Origin: Polyangiaceae bacterium
GTDB lineage: Bacteria; Myxococcota_A; Polyangia; Polyangiales; Polyangiaceae
NCBI GenBank assembly: GCA_023150915.1
Contig: JAKLKA010000012.1
Coordinates: 1 to 64,000 of the forward strand
Direction of reading: 5' to 3'
DNA length: 64,000 bases
Part shown: positions 38,234-46,062 of the stretch, in pieces
Layout of the letters: each line of letters begins with the position of its first letter
Numbering within the stretch: position 1 is the first letter of the stretch
Translations under genes and position numbers: made by a program
The notes under the pieces: model-generated
What the model saw: only the letters and a program-made list of their open reading frames with translations
Told to the model about the DNA's origin: nothing
Databases searched by the model: none

Positions 38234-38766
38234 CGTACACGGCACGAGAGCTCCGCGCGCGTGCCCAGCGACGCCTGGCTCGACTCGAGCGCGGGCGTCG
38301 TGACCCGCGCTACGCGCGCGTCGTGGGGCGGCTGCGTGCTCTGGGGCTGCTCGTCACCAACTTCGAGGCCGAGGACCCCGCGGGGCCGATTCGCATTTCC
38401 GACGCGCTCTGGGCGGGGAGCCTCGAGCCGCGTGTTCTGGAACTCTTGCCTGCGCTCGTGCTCAAGGCGCCGGCAACCTTCGAGAGCGTGCGCGACCTGC
38501 CAGCGGATCTGCACCTCGCCGTCCGCGCGCTGCGGCGCGGAGAGACGCCGGACGACTTCCGCGGCATCCCCGGTGAGGCCTTGGCCCGGTGGCCCCCGCG
38601 GGTGGGGCGCAAACAGAAGCTGCCGAGCTGCATGAAGACCTTCCGGCTCACGCAAGACGACCTGAAGCTGCTCCGGCAACTGGCGTCGTCCCTGGGTTTG
38701 ACCGAGGCAGACGTGGTCCGCCGCGGGCTCCGCGCACTCGCAGCCGCCGAGCTCTTGGGCGCCTGA
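38230..38766 (+). CDS. Hypothetical protein with C-terminal ribbon-helix-helix-like segment
   Basis: 178 residues from TTG 38230 (TTGA overlap); the longer track ORF is an out-of-frame extension. N-terminal two thirds unassigned. The C-terminus CMKTFRLTQDDLKLLRQLA followed by SLGLTEADVVRRGLRALA reads like a strand-helix-helix DNA-binding unit of CopG/RHH type. With the upstream nucleotidyltransferase-like gene and the palindromes before it, this looks like an autoregulated two-gene toxin-antitoxin module, not a known named family. Confidence 0.55.
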   Translation: MTYTARELRARAQRRLARLERGRRDPRYARVVGRLRALGLLVTNFEAEDPAGPIRISDALWAGSLEPRVLELLPALVLKAPATFESVRDLPADLHLAVRALRRGETPDDFRGIPGEALARWPPRVGRKQKLPSCMKTFRLTQDDLKLLRQLASSLGLTEADVVRRGLRALAAAELLGA

Positions 38767-38825
38767 GGGTCCGGCACGCCGTGCCCGCCCGCAATCAGCC
38801 GGCGTGGGCTCGACTCCACCTTGGC

Positions 38826-39272
38826 CTAGCCTCGAGAGCCCTCGACCAGCGGGTTCGCCGTCTTGATCGCGGCGAAGCGGTTGAAGTCACGGTCGGCAGT
38901 CCAGAGCTCTGCCACGCCGTGCGCGATGCACAGCGCCGCAATGCGTGCGTCGTGGACCTTGGCCCCCGTGACCTGCGATGAGCGGAGCAGAGCGGCCAGG
39001 GCGTCCCAGTAACCTTCCTCTTCGGCGAGAAGTCGGACCGCCGGCGAGCCCAGCCACTGACTGGTTTGTTGGACCGCGAGCTCGAGAGGTGTCGGTGCCT
39101 TGTAGATCCGAGCGTTGGTGACGTTGGCCACGAACTCGTGGATACACGGCCACGGCAGCGCCCAGCGCGTTCCACCCTCGACCAGCTGCCGCACCACACG
39201 TTCGGCTCGATCGTGGAACGGTGAATCGCTTCGGTGCGAGTACACCAGGATGTTCGTATCAACCGCGATCAC
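38826..39272 (-). CDS. PIN-domain RNase toxin (VapC-like)
   Basis: 148 residues from GTG 39272, overlapping the antitoxin stop as GTGA. PIN acidic residues are visible in VIAVDTNILVYSHR, IHEFVANVTN, and VHDARIAALCIAHG with TADRDFNRF. VapC toxins cleave tRNA or rRNA; target unknown here. Convergent with the preceding pair, leaving 59 bases between stops. Confidence 0.85.
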   Translation of the reverse strand: MIAVDTNILVYSHRSDSPFHDRAERVVRQLVEGGTRWALPWPCIHEFVANVTNARIYKAPTPLELAVQQTSQWLGSPAVRLLAEEEGYWDALAALLRSSQVTGAKVHDARIAALCIAHGVAELWTADRDFNRFAAIKTANPLVEGSRG

Positions 39273-39526
39273 GCGCCTCGGCCTTCGTACGTCAGGTCGC
39301 GCAACCGATCGCTGTCGGTCCATTCGAGCCCCTCGACGAGGCCCCCGGCACCGAACGAGCAGTCCTTCATTTGGTACCGGGTGGCCGCCGGCCGCTCGCG
39401 TTGAAGGATCTCGCTGAGCCCCTCGAGCAAGAGCGCGCGAAGCGAGGTCTTGCGCTCGTGCGCTAGCTTCTTGGCACGTCGGAACAGGCTGTCGGGGATG
39501 TCGATCGACGTCCGCATTATGCTCAT
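39269..39526 (-). CDS. VapB-like antitoxin
   Basis: 85 residues from ATG 39526 (ATG 39517 possible). N-terminal ribbon-helix-helix (MRTSIDIPDSLFRRAKK, SLRALLLEGLSEIL) and a C-terminal toxin-binding tail with acidic and aromatic residues (GLEWTDSDRLRDLTYEG). The start codon lies directly against a perfect palindrome, as expected for autorepression. Confidence 0.82.
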   Translation of the reverse strand: MSIMRTSIDIPDSLFRRAKKLAHERKTSLRALLLEGLSEILQRERPAATRYQMKDCSFGAGGLVEGLEWTDSDRLRDLTYEGRGA

Positions 39527-39544
39527 GCATATCCCATAATATGC
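39527..39544. promoter_or_regulatory. VapB operator palindrome
   Basis: GCATAT, six bases, ATATGC: a perfect 6-bp inverted repeat immediately upstream of the antitoxin ATG. A third half-site GTATGC follows at 39547-39552. The AT content contrasts with the GC-rich surroundings. Confidence 0.6.
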
Positions 39545-39577
39545 CTGTATGCAAGACAGCTGGGCGCGGGGCTCGCA

Positions 39578-41050
39578 ATGAGCCTGGACTACGCTGCCGC
39601 GATGCGCTTCCTCCACCCCGAGCACGACGAAGAGCTCGAGCTCTCCACCGATGACGTCTTCCTGAATCCCGGCTTCTACGAGGGTACGTCCCGCCTCGAG
39701 ACGGATCTTTCCCCTTCCGACTTCCCCGGCTGCTCGCACCCGATCGTGTCGGCGAACATGAACGCCGTCACCGGCAAGCGCATGGCCGAGACGATGGCCC
39801 GATTCGGTGGGCTCGGTGTGCTGCCGCAGGACATGGACATCGACACCGTCGCCCGCATCGTGGCGCACATACACTCGTCCGATCCGCGCTACGACACGGC
39901 GCTGTCCGTCTCACCACGCGCCACGTTGCGCGACGTGCAGGGCATCATCCGCAAGCGGTCGCACGACCTGGTCGTCGTGGTCGACGACGAGCGGAGGCCG
40001 CTGGGCATCATCACCCACGCCGACCTGCGCGACCGCGACCAGTTCACGCCGGCATCGGCCATCATGTCGAAGCGCCTGGTCACCTTGCCGGTGGGGATCA
40101 CGAACCGCGATGCGTTCCTGTGCATGGAAGACGCGCGCGTGAAGGCGGCGCCGGTGCTGGACGCAGACGGACGCCTGGTCGGCATCCTGGGGCGCGACGA
40201 CGCCGTGCGCCTCGAGCTTCTGCGCCCGGCGCTGGGCCCGAAAGGCGAGCTGATGGTCGGTGCGGCCATCGGCATCTCGGGTGATGCGCCGGCCCTGGCC
40301 GGGCGGCTCGTCGAGCTCGGCGTTGCCGCCATCGTCGTCGACACGGCCCACGGCCACCAGCGGCGCATGCTCGAGACGCTGCGCGCGGTCTCGAGCGTCG
40401 TGGGCGGTCGCGTGCCGGTCGTCGCGGGGAACGTGTGCACTGCCGAGGGCACGCGCGCGCTGCTCGAGGCGGGCGCCGACGTGGCCAAGGTCAACGTGGG
40501 CCCCGGCGCAATGTGCACGACGCGCATGCAGACCGGCGCGGGACGCCCCACCTTCACTTCCGTGCAGGTCTGCGCGCGCGAGGCGCGGGCACTGGGCAGG
40601 CACGTGTGGGCCGACGGCGGCGTCCGCCACCCGCGTGACGTCGCGCTCTACCTCGCTGCCGGCGCGACGCGCGTCATGGTGGGTACCGCGCTCGCCGGCA
40701 CGTACGAGAGCCCGGGCGACGTCAAAGAGGACAGGGACGGCGCGCTCTACAAGGAGAACTACGGGATGGCCAGCGCACGCGCGGTGAGCGACCGCGCCGC
40801 CGATCAGGACGCCTTCGACCGGGCAAAGAAGGGGTTTTTCCGAGAGGGCATCTCCACCTCCCGCATCTACATCCGCGAAGGCCACGAGAGCGTCGGAGCC
40901 ATCGTCGTGGACATGATCACCGGCGTCCAGTCGGCGTTCACCTACGCGGGGGCAAGGTCCATCGACGAGCTTTTCGCGAAGGCGGTGATCGGTGTCCAGA
41001 GCCCCGCCGGGTACCTCGAGGGCACGCCGCACGGAGCCCTCCGGCGCTAG
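39578..41050 (+). CDS. guaB1: GuaB1-type GMP reductase (IMPDH/GMPR family with CBS domains)
   Basis: 490 residues. TIM barrel interrupted by tandem CBS domains (about residues 105-220; ALSVSPRATLRDVQGIIRK, DEERRPLGIITHADL). The catalytic cysteine loop is VNVGPGAMCTTRMQTGAGRP, and HVWADGGVRHPRDVAL and GTYESPGDVKEDRDG are as in actinobacterial GuaB1, which works as a GMP reductase (GMP to IMP) regulated through its CBS domains, not as the essential IMP dehydrogenase. In canonical GuaB the loop has GSICTTR. Monocistronic as far as visible; starts 34 bases from the divergent VapBC operator. Confidence 0.85.
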   Translation: MSLDYAAAMRFLHPEHDEELELSTDDVFLNPGFYEGTSRLETDLSPSDFPGCSHPIVSANMNAVTGKRMAETMARFGGLGVLPQDMDIDTVARIVAHIHSSDPRYDTALSVSPRATLRDVQGIIRKRSHDLVVVVDDERRPLGIITHADLRDRDQFTPASAIMSKRLVTLPVGITNRDAFLCMEDARVKAAPVLDADGRLVGILGRDDAVRLELLRPALGPKGELMVGAAIGISGDAPALAGRLVELGVAAIVVDTAHGHQRRMLETLRAVSSVVGGRVPVVAGNVCTAEGTRALLEAGADVAKVNVGPGAMCTTRMQTGAGRPTFTSVQVCAREARALGRHVWADGGVRHPRDVALYLAAGATRVMVGTALAGTYESPGDVKEDRDGALYKENYGMASARAVSDRAADQDAFDRAKKGFFREGISTSRIYIREGHESVGAIVVDMITGVQSAFTYAGARSIDELFAKAVIGVQSPAGYLEGTPHGALRR

Positions 41051-41164
41051 CTCGATCGTGCAGCCAAAGCCCGCCGAAGCACCGTGACGCGGCAGGCGGC
41101 CAGGTCCGGAACGAGACCTGCGCCCCGCCCGTCGGGGCTGATCTCTCTCGCCGGCCCGGCCGAC

Positions 41165-41178
41165 GAGTTACCGGTAAC
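41165..41178. promoter_or_regulatory. GAGTTACCGGTAAC motif, candidate enhancer site
   Basis: Contains the perfect 12-bp palindrome GTTACCGGTAAC. It lies about 85 bases upstream of the predicted sigma-54 start site of the operon at 41282. Two near-identical motifs occur at 45936-45974 before the sigma-54 activator gene. Confidence 0.5.
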
Positions 41179-41229
41179 CCGCTGCACCGGCAACCACCTC
41201 CAACTATCAGCGATCACTCGGGTTTGCCG

Positions 41230-41245
41230 TGGCCCGGGGGTTGCT
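41230..41245 (+). promoter_or_regulatory. Sigma-54 -24/-12 promoter candidate for the lipid operon
   Basis: TGGCCCGGGGGTTGCT matches the consensus at 15 of 16 positions with correct spacing; start expected near 41256, 26 bases before the ATG and upstream of a GGAGG. Its first eight bases also pair with CCGGGCCA at 41250-41257, so a terminator-like hairpin for guaB1 is an alternative reading. Confidence 0.6.
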
Positions 41246-41281
41246 CTTACCGGGCCATCTTCTGATGGAGGTGTTTGGAAA

Positions 41282-42121
41282 ATGAGATTGAGAAATGTGC
41301 TTCCGACCCTGTTCGCGTTCGGCCTCGTGCTGGCCGCGAACGAGGCGCGCGCCAGTTATCCGGCGGGCGTCTGGGTCAAGGTGAAGAAGGTGGTGTTCGA
41401 GCCCGACGCGACGACGCCCACCAAGATCCAAATCCACGGCGCTGCGATGCTCTACGACAAGAGCACCGGCACGAGCTACGCGGGCTACAGCGAGCCGGCG
41501 TTCGGCTTCCTCTATTACAGCTGCCCAGCTGGAAAAGAGAAGACGTGCGTCAGCGAGTGGGCTGACGTCGAGAAGAACATCAAGGCGACCGACGACGTCT
41601 GCGTGGGGCTCGGTGATCAGAGCCTGCCCACCGGCACGCTGCGCGCACCGAACGCAACGCCCGGAACACCCGATGCCTATCCGATCGCGATGGGCGTGCT
41701 CACCGGCTACACGCCGTGTCTGGCCATCGAGAAGTTCTTGAAGAGCCAGCCCGACGGCGGCACCGGTGGGAGCGGCGGCACCGGCGGCTCCGGCGGCGCC
41801 GACGGCGGGAGCACCGGAGGGTCGACCAGCACCGGAGGGTCGACCAGCACCGGAGGGTCGGCCGGCTCGGGAAGCGGCGGCAGCGCCGGAAGCGCCGGCG
41901 GCGCCGCAGGGTCGGGAAGCGGCGGGGCCTCCAGCGGCGGGGCCTCGGCCGGCGGCGGCGCGCCGAGCGGCGGCACGTCGGGCGGTGGAGCGAAGTCGGG
42001 CGACGACTCGAGTGACGACGGCGGCTGCTCCGTCTCGGCGCCGAGCTCGGTCGCGGGCCTGGGGTGGCTGCTCGCGGGCCTGGGCGCGGTTTTCGCCCTG
42101 CGGCGAGGAAAGCGAGGCTGA
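41282..42121 (+). CDS. Secreted MYXO-CTERM protein
   Basis: 279 residues from ATG 41282 with GGAGG upstream; the track start lies 66 codons too early. Signal peptide LFAFGLVLAANEARA, a compact domain of about 140 residues with few Cys (FGFLYYSCPAGKEKTCVSEW), a long Gly/Ser/Ala linker with an 18-base repeat coding STGGST, and a MYXO-CTERM tail (DDGGCSVSAPSS, helix, RRGKRG). Family of the folded domain not recognised. First gene of the desaturase/decarboxylase operon; three bases separate it from the next gene. Confidence 0.78.
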   Translation: MRLRNVLPTLFAFGLVLAANEARASYPAGVWVKVKKVVFEPDATTPTKIQIHGAAMLYDKSTGTSYAGYSEPAFGFLYYSCPAGKEKTCVSEWADVEKNIKATDDVCVGLGDQSLPTGTLRAPNATPGTPDAYPIAMGVLTGYTPCLAIEKFLKSQPDGGTGGSGGTGGSGGADGGSTGGSTSTGGSTSTGGSAGSGSGGSAGSAGGAAGSGSGGASSGGASAGGGAPSGGTSGGGAKSGDDSSDDGGCSVSAPSSVAGLGWLLAGLGAVFALRRGKRG

Positions 42122-42124
42122 CCC

Positions 42125-43342
42125 ATGGCGATGCCCGCGGAGTGGTGGTCCCTCGAAAGCGCGCGTCGATCGCGCGCACTGTTCCGCCACTCCGCGCGCG
42201 ACGCCTGGCTGGTCGCCGCGACGTGGGCCCAGGCCGGAGTGACGCTGCTGGCCTTCGGCGGCGCGGCCCGCAGCGAAGGCGGCTTGGTGCTCGCCGCGGC
42301 GCTGTTCGGCGTCGGCATCTGCTGGTGCTCGAACACCGTGTCGCACAACCATCTGCACAACGCGCTGTTCACGTCGAGAACGCTCAATCGTGCCTTCGAT
42401 CTGTGGCTGACCCTGCTGGTGGGCGTGCCGCAGTCCCTGTGGAAGGCGCGTCACCTGTGGCACCACGCCGGCGAGCCCGCGGGCGCGCGGCTGTCCGCCA
42501 AGCGGCACGAGCTCTGGGCGATCGGGGCGCTCTGGGCAGTGCTGTTGGCGGTGGCGCCCAAGGTGTTCCTGTTCGCCTACGTGCCGGGTTACCTGCTGGG
42601 CCTTGCGCTCTGTCGCCTGCAAGGCAGCATGGAGCACGCGCGCGCCGAGTCTCCCGAAGCGGGCGTCAGCCACTACGGGCGCCTCTACAACTTCTTCTGG
42701 TTCAACGACGGCCATCACGCCGAGCATCACCAGTTCCCGAGCGAGCACTGGACGCGCCTGCCCGCGCGGCGCGCCGAGGTGGCCTTCGCCGAGAGCGCAC
42801 TGCCGCCGCACCTGCGCTGGCTCGAGCGCGCCACGATGGGCGAGCTCAAGGGCCTGTTTTTGTGCGCCCTGGAGCGGATCGCGCTGGGCTCGTTCGCGCT
42901 GCAACGCTTCATGCTGTGGACCCACGCCCGGGCCATGGCGCCGCTGGTTCTGGCCTTGCCCCGGCGGCCGGTGCGGGTGGCGATCGTCGGCGGCGGGCTC
43001 TTCCCGCGAAGTCTGCTGGTGCTGGCGAAGCTCTTGCCCGAGGCACGCTTCGAGGTGGTCGATCGCTCGGTCAGCAGCGTGTCGTGCGCCGTCGACTTCT
43101 TGAAGCGCCACGGCTTCCCGCTCCAGCGCGTGCGCTTTCGCATCGAGAGCTTCGACCCGCAGCGCCACGCGGACCACGATCTGATCGTCACGCCCCTGGG
43201 CTTCGTCGGCCAGGAAGAGACGCTGTGCGAGGCCGCGCGCCGCACCAGCATCTTGCGCCACGACTGGCTGTGGGTACGCCCCGGCGGCACGTCGCGCGTC
43301 GTCTCGTGGCTGCTGCTCAAGCGGGTGACCCTGGTGCCATGA
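42125..43342 (+). CDS. Fatty-acid desaturase fused to a nicotianamine-synthase-like Rossmann domain
   Basis: 405 residues. The first 280 are a membrane desaturase-type di-iron domain with His boxes SHNHLHN, HLWHH and GHHAEHHQFP and hydrophobic helices between them. The last 120 start PVRVAIVGGGLFPRSLLVLA, with FEVVDRSVSSVSCAVDFL, and resemble the SAM-binding core of nicotianamine synthase-like transferases. The stop overlaps the phosphatidylserine decarboxylase ATG (ATGA). I infer that it modifies a membrane lipid or polar headgroup; the pairing of the two domains in one chain is unusual. Confidence 0.78.
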   Translation: MAMPAEWWSLESARRSRALFRHSARDAWLVAATWAQAGVTLLAFGGAARSEGGLVLAAALFGVGICWCSNTVSHNHLHNALFTSRTLNRAFDLWLTLLVGVPQSLWKARHLWHHAGEPAGARLSAKRHELWAIGALWAVLLAVAPKVFLFAYVPGYLLGLALCRLQGSMEHARAESPEAGVSHYGRLYNFFWFNDGHHAEHHQFPSEHWTRLPARRAEVAFAESALPPHLRWLERATMGELKGLFLCALERIALGSFALQRFMLWTHARAMAPLVLALPRRPVRVAIVGGGLFPRSLLVLAKLLPEARFEVVDRSVSSVSCAVDFLKRHGFPLQRVRFRIESFDPQRHADHDLIVTPLGFVGQEETLCEAARRTSILRHDWLWVRPGGTSRVVSWLLLKRVTLVP

Positions 43343-44166
43343 CCGCCCTGCACCGCACCGAGGCGTTCCTGCGCTGCTACGCGTTCTTGCCGCACCGCCT
43401 GCTGAACCGGGCCACGCAGGCGGTGACCTCTGCCCAGCGACCCGCGTGGGCGGTGGATCGCGCCGTGGACTACTGGGCGCGGCGCGACGGAATCGATCGC
43501 AGCGAGTTCGAGGCGCGCCGCTTCACCTCGCTGGACGACTTCTTCCTGCGCCGCCTGGCGCCCGGTGCGCGCCCCCTCGAGCCCGGCTTCGTGGCGCCCT
43601 GCGACGGGAACCTGATCGCGTCCGGCGCCATCGATCTGCGCCGCCCGATGGTGGTCAAGCAGCAGCGATTGAGCGTCGATCGCGTGGTCAGCGGCGGGGT
43701 CTACGACCAGGACTTGTCGGACTTCGACGGCGGCACGTACGCGGTCATCTTCCTCACGCCGCGCGGCTACCACCGGGTGCACATGCCGGTGGCGGGCACG
43801 CTCGAGTCGGTGCGCTGGATCCCGGGGCGGTACTTCCCCCAGAACGAGGACGCGCTGCGGGTGGTCCCGCGGGTCTACGAGCGCAACGAGCGCGCCACGC
43901 TCTCGTGTCGTGACGCGCAGGGGCGCCGGTTCTTGATGGTGATGGTGGGCGCCAGCTTGATCGGTGGCATCCATCTCGAGGGCGCCTTGCGCCGTGAGTG
44001 GGCCCAGACCAAGCCGCACGCGCTGGGTCGCACGCTGCAACGCGGCGACGAGGTCGGGCACTTTGCCTTCGGCTCGACGGTGGTCGTGCTCTTGCCGCGG
44101 GGCTACGCCTCGGGTGTGATCGGGCGCCCCGAGGTGCGGATGGGGCAGACGCTGCTGCACTCGTGA
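43339..44166 (+). CDS. psd: Phosphatidylserine decarboxylase
   Basis: 275 residues. Converts phosphatidylserine to phosphatidylethanolamine at the membrane. Recognisable features are FDDFFLRRL-type start (SLDDFFLRRLAPGARP), APCDGNLIASG, YHRVHMPVAG, VMVGASLIGG and the self-cleavage site FGSTVVVLLP, where the Ser becomes the pyruvoyl group. The E. coli motif is LGST; FGST is a common variant. Coupled translation with the desaturase fusion suggests that phosphatidylethanolamine is produced for the same lipid programme. Gene symbol given for the function; a second copy elsewhere cannot be excluded. Confidence 0.9.
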   Translation: MTALHRTEAFLRCYAFLPHRLLNRATQAVTSAQRPAWAVDRAVDYWARRDGIDRSEFEARRFTSLDDFFLRRLAPGARPLEPGFVAPCDGNLIASGAIDLRRPMVVKQQRLSVDRVVSGGVYDQDLSDFDGGTYAVIFLTPRGYHRVHMPVAGTLESVRWIPGRYFPQNEDALRVVPRVYERNERATLSCRDAQGRRFLMVMVGASLIGGIHLEGALRREWAQTKPHALGRTLQRGDEVGHFAFGSTVVVLLPRGYASGVIGRPEVRMGQTLLHS

Positions 44167-44193
44167 CGTGGGCGCTGCCCGTGCCCCGAGACG

Positions 44194-45939
44194 TCACGGC
44201 CCCAGAGCCGCCCGCCGCGACGCCGACCACGCGAGCAGGTGCGCACGATAGCGCTCGGCGCGCTCCGGGTGGGACCGGGCCAGGTCGTGCTGCTCGCCCG
44301 GATCGCTGGCCAGGTCGAACAGCCGGGTGCGATCGTGCTCACTGGAATACACGGCCTTGAACCGACCCTGCCTCAGACCCAAGAGCAGCGGCCCGTGATC
44401 GGTGAAGAAGCGCGCCACGCGGGGTTCGGGCGCGAGCAGCGAGCGGCCTTCGTGCCGCGGATCGGGCGCCAAGCCGAGCAGGGCCAGCGTGGTCGGCCCA
44501 AGGTCGATGGTGCTGGCGATCTGCGGCACGCGCACTCTCCCCACGGTGAGGCCGGGGGCGCTCACGATCAGCGGCACGCGCACGTTCTCGTCGAACAGCT
44601 GAAGGGTGTGCGCGAAGTTGCCCTCGTGCTGCCCGAAAGCTTCGCCGTGGTCGCCGACGATCACGTACAGCGTGCGCTCGTGCAGTCCGCGTGCGCGAAG
44701 GCCGTCGATCAGCGCGCCGAAGGCGGCGTCGCCGGCGAAGAGATCGTTCAGATAGTGTTCCTTCTCGCTCTTCGCCGGGAACGGGCGCGGGCCGTCGCCG
44801 GGTGACTTGTACGGGTGGTGGCCAGAAATGGGCGAGTACACCGCGAAGAAGCGCTGGCCGCCCAGCTGATCCACGTGACTCAGCAGGCGCTGCACGGTCG
44901 AGGCGTCGTCGGTGCCGAAGCTCGAGGCGTGTCTGCCTCCGATGGTCTCCGCGTCGTACGCCGCGTCGAACCCGCGGCCGTCGACGATGCCTTGCATGCC
45001 CAGGTAGCGGAAGCGCCCGGAGTGGAAGAACGCGCGGTGGTAGCCGGCAGAAGCCAGCGAGCTTGCCACCGAGCCGCAGGGCGCGACGTAGTCCTTCGCG
45101 GTGGTCTGGGCGGCGGGCGACGCGCCGCACAGCATGGACCAGAGCCCCTTGATGCTCTCGGGGTAGGCGCTGTACGCCGCGTCGAACACCAGCGCGTCGC
45201 GGCTCACGCGGGTGAGATGCGGCGTCGGATCCTGCGCTGCGCCGTAGGCGCCCAGGTACTGGGCCGCGGTCGACTCGAGGATGACCCAGACCACGTTGCG
45301 GCCCCTGGCCGCGCCGGCGAACTGTGCCAGATCCAGCGCCGGCCCCTCGGGCGGAAGCGCGCTCACCGACTGGACCCGGGGCGCCGGCGCGAGGCGCGCA
45401 AGCGCGGTGCTGCCGAGCGCGAAGGCCGCGTTGCGGTGCAGGCCCAGCGTCTCGACACGAGCCGCAGCCCGCGAGCCCCCGAGCCCCACGACCAGCAGCG
45501 CAACGCCGACGGCCGCCGCGCGCCGCAGCGTGATGAAAGAGCGGATCCGCGTGGTCGCCGCGGCCACGAGCACCACGAACGCCATGGCGCCCAGGTTCGA
45601 TGCCGTGACGTGCAGTGCAATCGAGTCGCTGAGCGCGCCCCCGGTCGCGCCGATCATCGAGATGGTGAGCGGTGTCGAGAACACCCGTGCCACGGCCACG
45701 TTGAACGCGCCGTAGACGATCAAGAGCCACGCCAGCCCCCAGAGCCCCCGCGGAGTGCGGCGAGCAAGGGCAAGCTCCGCGAGCAGGAAGGCGGCCACCA
45801 CCAGCGCGTCTTGGTGGAGCATCGCGAGCGGCGCGAGGGCGTCGAGCAGGCTGGCGCCCCCGCCGTCGGCCACCCGCAGCACGACCAGGCAAAGCTTGCA
45901 GGCGGTCAGGCCGGCGGCCAGGGCCAGGCTGCGACTCAC
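44194..45939 (-). CDS. Membrane alkaline-phosphatase-superfamily transferase (LtaS/EptA/sulfatase-like)
   Basis: 581 residues from GTG 45939; ATG 45999 would add 20 residues, but that stretch holds a rare TTA codon and duplicate regulatory motifs. Four to five N-terminal membrane helices precede an extracytoplasmic catalytic domain from about residue 190. Metal-ligand segments WVILESTAAQYLGAYG and VIVGDHGEAFGQHEGN and a possible Ser nucleophile in YPESIKGLWSM are visible; there is no sulfatase C-x-P-S-R. This pattern is closer to lipoteichoic-acid synthase or phosphoethanolamine transferase families than to true sulfatases. It converges with the psd operon. Confidence 0.75.
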   Translation of the reverse strand: MSRSLALAAGLTACKLCLVVLRVADGGGASLLDALAPLAMLHQDALVVAAFLLAELALARRTPRGLWGLAWLLIVYGAFNVAVARVFSTPLTISMIGATGGALSDSIALHVTASNLGAMAFVVLVAAATTRIRSFITLRRAAAVGVALLVVGLGGSRAAARVETLGLHRNAAFALGSTALARLAPAPRVQSVSALPPEGPALDLAQFAGAARGRNVVWVILESTAAQYLGAYGAAQDPTPHLTRVSRDALVFDAAYSAYPESIKGLWSMLCGASPAAQTTAKDYVAPCGSVASSLASAGYHRAFFHSGRFRYLGMQGIVDGRGFDAAYDAETIGGRHASSFGTDDASTVQRLLSHVDQLGGQRFFAVYSPISGHHPYKSPGDGPRPFPAKSEKEHYLNDLFAGDAAFGALIDGLRARGLHERTLYVIVGDHGEAFGQHEGNFAHTLQLFDENVRVPLIVSAPGLTVGRVRVPQIASTIDLGPTTLALLGLAPDPRHEGRSLLAPEPRVARFFTDHGPLLLGLRQGRFKAVYSSEHDRTRLFDLASDPGEQHDLARSHPERAERYRAHLLAWSASRRAALGP

Positions 45940-45974
45940 TGGTAACTCGGTGTCCGGCCGGTTACCGGTGACTC
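45936..45974. promoter_or_regulatory. Two GAGTYACCRGTRA motifs, candidate enhancer pair
   Basis: On the minus strand GAGTTACCAGTGA (45948 to 45936) and GAGTCACCGGTAAC (45974 to 45961), about 25 bases apart; together they also form an 11-bp inverted repeat with one mismatch. They lie roughly 80 and 107 bases before the predicted sigma-54 start of the 46063 gene and resemble the site at 41165. Confidence 0.5.
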
Positions 45975-46022
45975 GAAACCATCCGTCGCTGTAGTCCATC
46001 GTTTTGCTGCTTTTTTTCGGGG

Positions 46023-46038
46023 TGGATCGCCCCCTGCT
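46023..46038 (+). promoter_or_regulatory. Sigma-54-like -24/-12 element for the 46063 activator
   Basis: TGGATCGCCCCCTGCT keeps GG and GC ten bases apart and matches 13 of 16 consensus positions. Start near 46049 leaves a 14-base leader. Weaker than the other candidates. Confidence 0.4.
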
Positions 46039-46062
46039 TTCAAGGACCGTACCCTCCACGCC

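Noticed and set aside
41230-41257. TGGCCCGG/CCGGGCCA stem as a terminator of guaB1
   Set aside because: The following T-run is weak and the sequence fits a -24/-12 promoter better; kept as an alternative in the feature note.
44194-45939. True sulfatase assignment
   Set aside because: No C/S-x-P-x-R formylglycine motif; Glu and Ser/Thr pattern plus membrane helices fit LtaS/EptA-like enzymes better.
45940-45999. ATG 45999 as start of the transferase gene
   Set aside because: The extra 20 codons include TTA and several low-GC third positions, and cover the motif pair; not fully excluded.
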